From: Bacteroidales bacterium
Lineage (GTDB): Bacteria; Bacteroidota; Bacteroidia; Bacteroidales; UBA932
Length of the DNA stretch: 13,109 bases
NCBI GenBank assembly: GCA_017551215.1
Contig: JAFZMA010000037.1
Span: 1 to 13,109, forward strand
Direction: 5' to 3'
This document shows positions 7,830-13,109 of this stretch, piece after piece (positions within the stretch are counted from its first letter, which is position 1; each line of letters opens with the position of its first letter). A model generated the notes under the pieces. It was not told the DNA's origin. It worked only from the letters and a program-made list of their open reading frames with translations, and did not search any database. Position numbers and translations under genes: made by a program.

Positions 7830-9500
7830 CGAAAAGTTGACGATTGTTCCTCTCAGATAATCTGATATTTGTTCAGATTCTTTTACGTCTCCGGCGGTCT
7901 TGACTCTTTCAAGCCCGGCGCGCGTAAGTGCATAACCGTACTTGAGAAACTGCACGCGCTCCTGCCCGGCAGAAAGGGCGGCGGAAATATCGCTGAAGAA
8001 ATTCTGGCTAACCACACATCCGGCCTTGAGCATGATTACCGCATCCGCATCTGCAGAAGATAAATCCAGGTTCTCCAGAATCTTGCGCGCCACTCTCCTG
8101 AACGGAATTGCCTTGTACTGAACCTTTAACGCAGACACCTCCATATATGAACCATCCTTAGCTGCAATATCCTTCATAGATGTATCCCCGCATGCCGACA
8201 TATAGAGGCTGCGGCATGTCTTATCCCTGGCCGCTTCCGAGCCGCACTCCGCCAGCAGGACAATGAACCGCCATCTCTTTTCAGACGGCAGATAAGCCTT
8301 CAAACGCCCTGCCTTCTTAATCTGCTTTTTGTACTCTTCCTTAAGCGGCACCGTTCCCGTTTCCATCCCCACCATCACAACCTTGCAATTTGGAATGCTC
8401 TCAAACAGAGCCCGATGCGCCTCAGTCCATCCGGAAGAAGCATCGCACACCAGAATATTGAGCGCCGCATTATCCGTATATGCCTCCGGAACACTGCTCT
8501 CGGAAAGCGGCGGATGAACCATGAGAAGCCGGTTAGACGAGTTATCCCTCAGAAGCCGTGAAATATCCGGATACCTGTAAGCCGTGGAAAAAGCATCCAA
8601 ATCCTTTCCGCTCTCCATAAGATGAACCGCCACTCCCTTGCACAAAGCCGCCAAACCACCTGCCCTCTTGAACCTGAAGATATCTTGAGAAGTCATCCCC
8701 AGCACATTTACAAGCGGAGAAGAACTGCCTGAAACATATTCTTTTACAGCCTCAGCGATGGATTCTGTCTGAGACTTCCACCTAAGTGCGTTTGAATACT
8801 TCTCCCTGCCCAACGGAACACGCTCTATTCCTCCAATGATTCCATCAATCGCAGAGGAAAATTCAGCAAGACTGCAAAGAGAAGATTTGCGGCGTGGACG
8901 GAAGATTCTTGAGATTAGGTATATCAGAAGCCACAGCGCAAAAAAGACTGCAGCCAGTGCGGCAGCGCTCCTCCACGGGAGAGTGAACGGACAGGCCTCA
9001 TCCTTCTCCACCTCCAGCGCAACGTCCTTTCCGGCGGCGCTTTCCAGCCTCTGCCTGAAATAGGAGAACGTGCGGTTTGTGGCAACAGAATCTGTTGAGA
9101 AATAGCTAAGATAGATCTTCCCCTTCCAGTGCAAGGCGCACATCTTCCGCATTGCAAAAAGGCTGGTCTTAAGATTGAAAGACTCAAGCTCATCGCTGAG
9201 CTCACCCTTTGAAAGGCTCTGAGTCAGAAGGCGGGTGAAATCCCCGTCCATGGCGCTGAGAGCTCCGCCCTTTGCCACAAACGGACTGCGCAGATAGTGG
9301 CATAAATCCGCCGCCACGGAATCCGCATCAACTGCAGACGCATTGCCGGCTCCCAGAGTCACCCGGAAGACCGCACTCCGGCCATACTCCCTGAAAGTAA
9401 GGCACATTGCACCAGCAGCCAGAAGCCACAACACTCCCAGTATCAGGGCCGTGCGCCCGCCAATCCTCACGTGTTGTGTACCTTTGCCTTTCACGTACAA
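7827..9500 (-). CDS. two-TM protein, degenerate BY-kinase/GT-A-like layout; function unknown
   Basis: No family recognised with confidence. The 557 residues have a membrane segment at about 17-35, an extracytoplasmic region of ~140 residues, a second membrane segment at about 177-199 followed by RPRRK, then ~355 cytosolic residues. This two-TM layout plus a Rossmann-like domain resembles polysaccharide co-polymerase/BY-kinases. IIGGIERVP (221-229) sits where those have an LG.IP junction, and VNVLGMTSQ (264-272) where the P-loop strand would be, but no GKS/T is present. MVHPPLSES (327-335) sits where IIDTPP would be, then NILVCDASS (348-356). From ~408 a second segment (RFIVLLAECGSE, then ADADAVIMLKAGCVVSQNFF at 483-502) recalls a GT-2 glycosyltransferase with its DxD lost (LKAG). 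The start is TTG 9500, with GAAGGAG 3 bases upstream as for pyrE; GTG 9494 (9-base spacing) is an equal alternative. It follows the DUF3868 gene by 46 bases. Confidence 0.7.
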   Translation of the reverse strand: MYVKGKGTQHVRIGGRTALILGVLWLLAAGAMCLTFREYGRSAVFRVTLGAGNASAVDADSVAADLCHYLRSPFVAKGGALSAMDGDFTRLLTQSLSKGELSDELESFNLKTSLFAMRKMCALHWKGKIYLSYFSTDSVATNRTFSYFRQRLESAAGKDVALEVEKDEACPFTLPWRSAAALAAVFFALWLLIYLISRIFRPRRKSSLCSLAEFSSAIDGIIGGIERVPLGREKYSNALRWKSQTESIAEAVKEYVSGSSSPLVNVLGMTSQDIFRFKRAGGLAALCKGVAVHLMESGKDLDAFSTAYRYPDISRLLRDNSSNRLLMVHPPLSESSVPEAYTDNAALNILVCDASSGWTEAHRALFESIPNCKVVMVGMETGTVPLKEEYKKQIKKAGRLKAYLPSEKRWRFIVLLAECGSEAARDKTCRSLYMSACGDTSMKDIAAKDGSYMEVSALKVQYKAIPFRRVARKILENLDLSSADADAVIMLKAGCVVSQNFFSDISAALSAGQERVQFLKYGYALTRAGLERVKTAGDVKESEQISDYLRGTIVNFS

Positions 9501-9503
9501 AAA

Positions 9504-9510
9504 CTCCTTC
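9504..9510 (-). promoter_or_regulatory. strong Shine-Dalgarno bearing on a non-ATG start
   Basis: GAAGGAG on the minus strand lies 3 bases before TTG (9500) and 9 bases before an in-frame GTG (9494). There is no in-frame ATG near the expected N-terminus, so this ribosome site supports one of these two unusual starts for the two-TM protein. Confidence 0.55.
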
Positions 9511-9546
9511 CGATTTATTTTTACACCGCAAAGGGGAAAGGCACCG

Positions 9547-11007
9547 TTACTTTGCTTTCTCCAGCTGAGTCAAAGCAGATGCGGCAGCCGGGATAACGTT
9601 CTTAACAGAGTTGAAAAGCTGTGCAGCCTTTACATAGTTGCCGCTCAAAGCCTCATACAGTCCCTTAGCGTATGTAAAGTATGGAGCCTGCTGGCTGGTA
9701 CCGCCATCTTCAAGGGCAGACAGAAGCTCCCCTGCTCTCTGGAGGTTTCCGGAAGACATCGCCGAGATAGCTGCATTTGCCCTTGCAATCTCGTTCCGAG
9801 GATATTGCTCAAATGCCTTCTCCATAATGGCGTTGAACTCCGGACTTCCTTCCTTGCAGGAGTTGGCTGCAATAAAGAATTCGTTAAGGCTCAAATCCTT
9901 AGGATTAGTCTGTATCTTGTTCTTTATCTGATTTACATCCACATAGTTTACAACCTCGTAATCCACATTGTAGGTAGCTCTTCTGAGAGCAGGATAACAC
10001 TCGGCCTTGATTGTCTTGTACTGTGCAGGGAATGCAGAGGCCAGTTTCCTGTCTTTAGCGTCAGGATCCAGATTGCCCTTTGCTATTGCCAGAATCTCGT
10101 CTTTCTTGTCCAGGCTTGAATTCTCTATCCAGTTGCATACTCCTTCCCAGTCCTCGGCCTCATAATCCGTGTTAATTGGAATGTCAAGACCCTTGAGAGC
10201 ATTCTGAACCAGAATCTTGAGAGAGCCAGTTCTTGCCATGGCCAGCTTCTCGTTAACCTTGAAGCTGCCGTCTGGAGAAGCAAAACCCTTAAGGGTAATT
10301 CCGTTAACCTTATACTCCTCCTTGTTAGCCGCAAGCATATTGACGATATCCGTAATCTTCTGGATTTCAGCAGCGTTATTCTTGAACTTAGGATCCACCT
10401 TGCCCTTTCCGACAGCATATTCCAGGAACGCCACACCGGACTCAGCACGATTCTTTACGGCCTCTGCAACAGGCTGAATATACAGGAACTCAGGTTCAAA
10501 CTTGAAAGTTTCCTTCAGGTAGGCAGCCAGAGTCTGAACACCCTGACCAAGATTGTTGTTGCAGCATCCGCGGCTGGTCTGGCGGAGAAGAAGCTGGCAG
10601 TTATCCATCCATTTCTCGTAAGGGACGCTTGCCGTATAATGTTCTGTAGCAGGAGCCTTGCCCACTTTATAAAGCTTGAAGTTCTTGCCCGTCTTACCGC
10701 CGTCTCGCAGATATTTCCAGTAACGTCTTCCGCCATAAAGTCCAAGAGCCGGAAGCTCCTTTATGTTAGTTCCGTCCGTAAGCACCGGCACAATATCCAG
10801 AGACTCTTTTCTGCCAACGGTAGCGGCCGAATAATCCACATCCATGGCAACATTCATCATTGTAGAAGAAGGAGTCAAAGTCACATTGCTAGTCTTGACT
10901 CCGGTAGTAAACACGTCTGCAGAACGGTTGACCGGTGTCTGAGCGTATGAAGCACCTGCCAGAAGAAGAGCAGCTGCCATCAATATATATTTTCTCATAA
11001 CTTTCAT
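9547..11007 (-). CDS. DUF3868 / OmpA-like protein with TPR-like C-terminus (fimbriae-associated family)
   Basis: Exported envelope protein of 486 residues. A signal peptide ends near ASYAQ (about 23). The DUF3868 region (about 35-150) has alternating strands (VTLTPSSTMMNVAMDVDYS, LDIVPVLTDG) and the GGRRYWKYLRDG segment, then a Cys cluster NCQLLL...GCC (137, 148-149). An OmpA-like domain follows (about 190-272) with LKGFASPDGS (239-248) and NEKLAMAR (252-259). The arginine equivalent to E. coli OmpA Arg286 is kept (Arg259), whereas the Asp271 position is Ser244. The last ~90 residues look like two TPR-type helix pairs (NEIARANAAISAMSSGN; YFTYAKGLYEALSGNY). Such proteins usually accompany DUF3575 genes beside Bacteroidales fimbriae loci, but no fimbrillin gene is in this window. 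It starts 15 bases after the DUF3575 gene. A second ATG at 10998 (residue 4) is also possible. Confidence 0.83.
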   Translation of the reverse strand: MKVMRKYILMAAALLLAGASYAQTPVNRSADVFTTGVKTSNVTLTPSSTMMNVAMDVDYSAATVGRKESLDIVPVLTDGTNIKELPALGLYGGRRYWKYLRDGGKTGKNFKLYKVGKAPATEHYTASVPYEKWMDNCQLLLRQTSRGCCNNNLGQGVQTLAAYLKETFKFEPEFLYIQPVAEAVKNRAESGVAFLEYAVGKGKVDPKFKNNAAEIQKITDIVNMLAANKEEYKVNGITLKGFASPDGSFKVNEKLAMARTGSLKILVQNALKGLDIPINTDYEAEDWEGVCNWIENSSLDKKDEILAIAKGNLDPDAKDRKLASAFPAQYKTIKAECYPALRRATYNVDYEVVNYVDVNQIKNKIQTNPKDLSLNEFFIAANSCKEGSPEFNAIMEKAFEQYPRNEIARANAAISAMSSGNLQRAGELLSALEDGGTSQQAPYFTYAKGLYEALSGNYVKAAQLFNSVKNVIPAAASALTQLEKAK

Positions 11008-11010
11008 TTT

Positions 11011-11020
11011 TATCGCGATA
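11011..11020. repeat. 10-bp palindrome TATCGCGATA
   Basis: A perfect palindrome that fills most of the 15-base gap between the DUF3575 stop and the DUF3868 ATG. It would lie immediately upstream of the ribosome-binding region. It may be chance, since only 15 bases are available; no known factor is assigned. Confidence 0.35.
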
Positions 11021-11022
11021 GA

Positions 11023-11616
11023 CTAAAATACGTATACCAGGCTCAGGGCGACTTTGGTAGGCCCTACATAGTGGTGAGTCTTGTTGCTGGCTTCCTTCAC
11101 ATGGCTGGATACATTTGGATAAGAATCGTATTTCATGTACGAGTATCCGGCCGCAAGTTCAAACTCCAGATTAAGATGCTTGCCAAGAACCCAGTCGTGG
11201 CCCCATCCCAAGCCGGCTCCGGCATACCATCCCTCAAAGCGTTTGCCTTTCATCTTCCTGTAATCATTGTCCAGGATCTTGATCTTCAGAAAATCTATGT
11301 TACCCAGATCAAACTGTCCTCCAAGGACATGGAATGCAAAGAAACTGCCCGCAAAACGGTCGCAGTTCCAAAGCCTGAGTTCTGGCTGTACCATCCAATG
11401 CTTCCAGCGTTTGCCCTCGTGGAGGCGGAACGGGTTGTAGTTACCGGACACGTCCATTGTCCATCTGTCGCTCAATCCGAACTCCACGCCCAGATTGATT
11501 GTCGTGGTGGCATCATAAAGCAGATTGCTCTTGATAGCCGCCTTCTGTCCCTTTGCATCGTTGGCAAAGCAGACCAGCAGCAGAACCGCTGCAGCAAAAA
11601 CAGTCTTGATTTTCAT
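11023..11616 (-). CDS. DUF3575 family outer-membrane beta-barrel-like protein
   Basis: Exported protein of 197 residues, with a signal peptide to about residue 23 (cleavage near DAKGQ). The mature part opens with AAIKSNLLYDATTTINLGVE, the typical DUF3575 opening, and continues as amphipathic strands (DRWTMDVSGNYNPF, WMVQPELRLW, GWYAGAGLGWGHDWVL, LNLEFELAAGYSYM). It ends in a strand with terminal phenylalanine (ALSLVYVF), the usual end of an outer-membrane barrel. The family is mostly seen paired with DUF3868 near Bacteroidales fimbriae genes; its molecular role is not established. The start at 11616 is fixed by the signal peptide. A good promoter lies just upstream, so this gene probably leads the run that continues into the DUF3868 gene. 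Confidence 0.87.
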   Translation of the reverse strand: MKIKTVFAAAVLLLVCFANDAKGQKAAIKSNLLYDATTTINLGVEFGLSDRWTMDVSGNYNPFRLHEGKRWKHWMVQPELRLWNCDRFAGSFFAFHVLGGQFDLGNIDFLKIKILDNDYRKMKGKRFEGWYAGAGLGWGHDWVLGKHLNLEFELAAGYSYMKYDSYPNVSSHVKEASNKTHHYVGPTKVALSLVYVF

Positions 11617-11648
11617 TGACTATTCAGTTAAAATATTCTTCAAACATT

Positions 11649-11679
11649 CAAATATACGAAAAATCCCCCAAGAAACAAC
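11649..11679 (-). promoter_or_regulatory. Bacteroidota-type promoter of the DUF3575 gene
   Basis: On the minus strand GTTG (11679-11676, near the -33 consensus TTTG) is followed after exactly 19 bases by TATATTTG (11656-11649), a perfect -7 box. The predicted start is near 11642, giving a leader of about 26 bases. The -33 element lies only 2 bases from an arm of the inverted repeat at 11682-11789. Confidence 0.65.
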
Positions 11680-11681
11680 CG

Positions 11682-11789
11682 GTGGCGGCTAAACATCTGA
11701 ATAGCAGGGATTTAAGTGGTAGATCCTGCGCCAAAAACCACGCAGGACCCTATATTTATATATCTGAAAACCAAACGTTTAGCCGCCAC
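11682..11789. repeat. 13-bp inverted repeat flanking 82 bases, upstream of the DUF3575 promoter
   Basis: GTGGCGGCTAAAC (11682-11694) and its exact reverse complement GTTTAGCCGCCAC (11777-11789) enclose 82 AT-richer bases. Inside is a hairpin, TCCTGCG (11724-11730) / CGCAGGA (11741-11747), with a 10-base loop, and a competing GTGGT/ACCAC pair (11716-11720 / 11737-11741). No target-site duplication is visible outside the arms. The element fills most of the 186-base gap after the DUF5106 gene; nothing else is seen there apart from the DUF3575 promoter. The interior has a near-promoter TATATTTA (11751-11758, +) but no convincing full promoter. Candidates are an invertible switch, a MITE remnant or a structured 3' UTR. 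Confidence 0.7.
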
Positions 11790-11802
11790 GGGCATTTCAC
11801 GA

Positions 11803-12891
11803 TTATTGGTCCAGGAGAAACTGGATGGCGGAGGAAACATCCGCATCCTTCAGCAGCACCACCCCTTTCTCATCCAGCAAATACACACTTGGAGTCTGCC
11901 GTACACTGTAAAGAGATTTTTCCACGATGTTTTTGTGATACTCTTCGGAAGTATCCTCAGCTACAATCCAATCCTTTGGCATCTGTGAGAAGGAAGAAGA
12001 ACAGTTTCTCTCCACACAGACAACCAGAACGTTCATCTTTCCGGAAGAGACTCTCTCCCGAACCATCGGGGAATGGGAGAGACGCCCGATACCATCCCGA
12101 CAATCTCTACAGGATGCGGAATAGAACACCAGCATAAGCGGCTTGCTGATAAGAGTCCTTTTATGATTATTACCATTAGGATCAGTATCACAGATTGAAG
12201 TTGTGATATGGTAAATATCCACTATTTCAAACAGCGAAACTGGTTTATGGGTATCTCCATTTTTTAAGAGCAGTTGATCAGGTACATTTGTAAAGAGCGG
12301 TTGTTCTGGCAAATGAATAAGATTAAATGTAAAATTCTCCGCCCTGCTTCCAACACTGTTGCGCCGGATCATTAACGCCAGGTACTTCTCCCGGCTCTTC
12401 TCTATTTCAGGAATATCTGTACGGGCAATCTTGTGGTCCAGAAACGGCAGTAGCATTTCCTCACAATAATACGGAGACTGCACACTGTAGAAATATTTCT
12501 CAGCTATCTCCATAATGCACTGATAAGATGGATTTTCGGCACTCCTTAACATAGCCTTGTCCAAAAGATAATTAACAGCCTTCCGAGCAGTATCCGGGGT
12601 GGCAGCCAGCAGAACGGAAAAGAAATCCGCCATCTGCGTTTCAGCCCCAAGTGCAACCTGACCATCCGAAGACATCAGCCTCGTACCTAAAAGCGCCACA
12701 TCCTCCCCATCCCAGAAATGCAAAGCATATCTATCCACCTGACTCTGCGATATCTGCCCAGACTCAACCGCTGAGCTCTTTACTCCCGGCTTTGCAAACT
12801 TCCAGCCTACCTGCCCCCACACAGAAACGCAGTTCAAGGCCAGAATCCCCGCCAGCAAAACCAACTTAAACCCCAACCTTTTCATCATCAT
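11803..12891 (-). CDS. exported thioredoxin-like protein with DUF5106-type N-terminal domain
   Basis: Probably a periplasmic thiol-disulfide protein of 362 residues. A signal peptide spans about 1-26 (cleavage near SVWGQ); the Cys at 21 is not in a proper lipobox. The N-terminal domain (about 50-190) is helical, with RYALHFWDGEDV as in DUF5106 proteins. The thioredoxin fold has LMLVFYSASCRDC with the active-site CRDC (Cys261, Cys264) and the cis-proline segment VRQTPSVYLLDEKG (Pro334). An insertion of about 20 residues (ITTSICDTDPNGNNHKR, 229-245) precedes the active-site strand. Three ATG codons in a row allow the start to vary by two residues. It begins 9 bases after the nuclease gene's stop, so it may be co-transcribed with it; no own promoter is seen in the gap. 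The redox partner is unknown. Confidence 0.83.
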   Translation of the reverse strand: MMMKRLGFKLVLLAGILALNCVSVWGQVGWKFAKPGVKSSAVESGQISQSQVDRYALHFWDGEDVALLGTRLMSSDGQVALGAETQMADFFSVLLAATPDTARKAVNYLLDKAMLRSAENPSYQCIMEIAEKYFYSVQSPYYCEEMLLPFLDHKIARTDIPEIEKSREKYLALMIRRNSVGSRAENFTFNLIHLPEQPLFTNVPDQLLLKNGDTHKPVSLFEIVDIYHITTSICDTDPNGNNHKRTLISKPLMLVFYSASCRDCRDGIGRLSHSPMVRERVSSGKMNVLVVCVERNCSSSFSQMPKDWIVAEDTSEEYHKNIVEKSLYSVRQTPSVYLLDEKGVVLLKDADVSSAIQFLLDQ

Positions 12892-12900
12892 TTCAAAATG

Positions 12901-13109
12901 CTATTCCAAAATCCATTCCTCGATTCTCTTGGTATTAGACGAGAAGTTTACCCCTATCGTGTAGATTTTCTTCCCCGATGCCAGATACGGTCTGTCGTAG
13001 CCTTTCTCCTTAATCTGGGTAAGAGCGTCTGCAGCACTCCCATCTCTCTTGATCTCAATGATGAACACATACCCCTCGGTATCAAACACCACATCAATCC
13101 TTCCGTTTG
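12901..13109 (-). CDS. PD-(D/E)XK nuclease domain, C-terminal end (AAA-ATPase-like/nuclease family)
   Basis: Partial: the frame is open to the window edge, so the gene begins beyond 13109, and only ~68 C-terminal residues are seen. They carry the nuclease-fold core: NGRIDVVFDTEGY with the metal-binding Asp, then VFIIEIKRDGSAADALTQIK with the E-x-K motif and the downstream Gln. This matches the C-terminal nuclease domain (PF08011 type) usually attached to an N-terminal AAA-ATPase-like region (PF09820 type) in Bacteroidales and Clostridia, where paralogues are numerous. The biological role of that family is not settled; a part in defence or selfish-element biology has been suggested but is not shown here. 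Catalytic residues look intact. The stop at 12901-12903 is 9 bases before the thioredoxin-like gene. Confidence 0.85.
   Translation of the reverse strand, partial: NGRIDVVFDTEGYVFIIEIKRDGSAADALTQIKEKGYDRPYLASGKKIYTIGVNFSSNTKRIEEWILE

Noticed and set aside
9501..9546. Promoter for the two-TM gene in the gap after DUF3868
   Set aside because: A TTTG is present near 9530, but no TAnnTTTG lies at the right distance; only the Shine-Dalgarno is convincing.
9343..10119. Plus-strand open frame of 258 codons across the two-TM and DUF3868 genes
   Set aside because: It is antisense to two genes with signal-peptide or membrane features and motif support; its composition is shadow-like and Cys/Arg/Ser-rich.
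11724..11747. Inner hairpin TCCTGCG/CGCAGGA as a Rho-independent terminator
   Set aside because: No U-tract follows the stem on either strand, so it is kept only as structure within the repeat element.
11751..11758. TATATTTA as a promoter inside the putative invertible segment
   Set aside because: The last base of the -7 box is wrong and no TTTG-like -33 lies 19-21 bases upstream.
11682..11789. Intact transposon-derived element with target-site duplication
   Set aside because: Flanking bases (ACCG on the left, GGGC on the right) do not repeat, and the spacer is too short to encode anything; a MITE remains possible but is unproven.
11616..12137. Plus-strand open frame of 173 codons spanning the inverted repeat and part of the thioredoxin-like gene
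   Set aside because: It begins inside the DUF3575 start region on the other strand, covers the repeat, and has no coding character.
1..13109. tRNA, rRNA, CRISPR array or complete mobile element
   Set aside because: Gaps between genes are too short for most of these, and none of the expected cloverleaf, repeat-spacer or transposase signals was seen.

Overview
The window looks like chromosomal DNA of a gut-type member of the order Bacteroidales (phylum Bacteroidota). The evidence is the gene families (DUF3575/DUF3868 pair, DUF4290, DUF5106-type thioredoxin, AAA-ATPase-linked PD-(D/E)XK nuclease C-terminus), the phylum's -7 promoter box (TAnnTTTG) before several genes, and mostly weak Shine-Dalgarno sequences. 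A genus cannot be assigned. Coding density is very high: the longest gaps are 186 bases (11617-11802) and 143 bases (3188-3330). I see no tRNA, rRNA, CRISPR array or intact insertion sequence.

Layout. (1) 1-404 (+): 3' end of a papain-type aminopeptidase C / bleomycin hydrolase. (2) 414-3187 (-): pyrE, then a small SRPBCC-fold protein, then an RsmF-type rRNA m5C methyltransferase. A perfect 11-bp inverted repeat lies in the 82-base gap before the methyltransferase. (3) 3331-3951 (+): a Nudix hydrolase divergent from pyrE. (4) 3948-11616 (-): six closely spaced co-directional genes, in transcription order a DUF3575 outer-membrane protein, a DUF3868/OmpA-like protein, an unusual two-TM protein of 557 residues, a DUF4290 protein, the FtsK DNA translocase and a LolA-like lipoprotein carrier. 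The Nudix and lolA genes meet tail to tail and share their stop-codon bases. (5) 11682-11789: a 13-bp inverted repeat around an 82-base spacer, directly upstream of the DUF3575 promoter. (6) 11803-12891 (-): an exported thioredoxin-like protein. (7) 12901-13109 (-): the C-terminal end of a PD-(D/E)XK nuclease-domain protein that runs off the window.

How they fit together. The centre of the window is about the cell envelope and division: FtsK couples chromosome segregation to septation, LolA carries lipoproteins across the periplasm, and the DUF3575/DUF3868 pair belongs to families usually found beside Bacteroidales fimbriae genes. The pyrE cluster is housekeeping (pyrimidine synthesis, rRNA modification). 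The two least ordinary items are the 557-residue protein, whose layout recalls a polysaccharide co-polymerase/BY-kinase with lost catalytic motifs followed by a degenerate glycosyltransferase-like segment, and the inverted repeat before the fimbriae-type gene pair, which could be an invertible switch, a MITE remnant or a structured 3' region.
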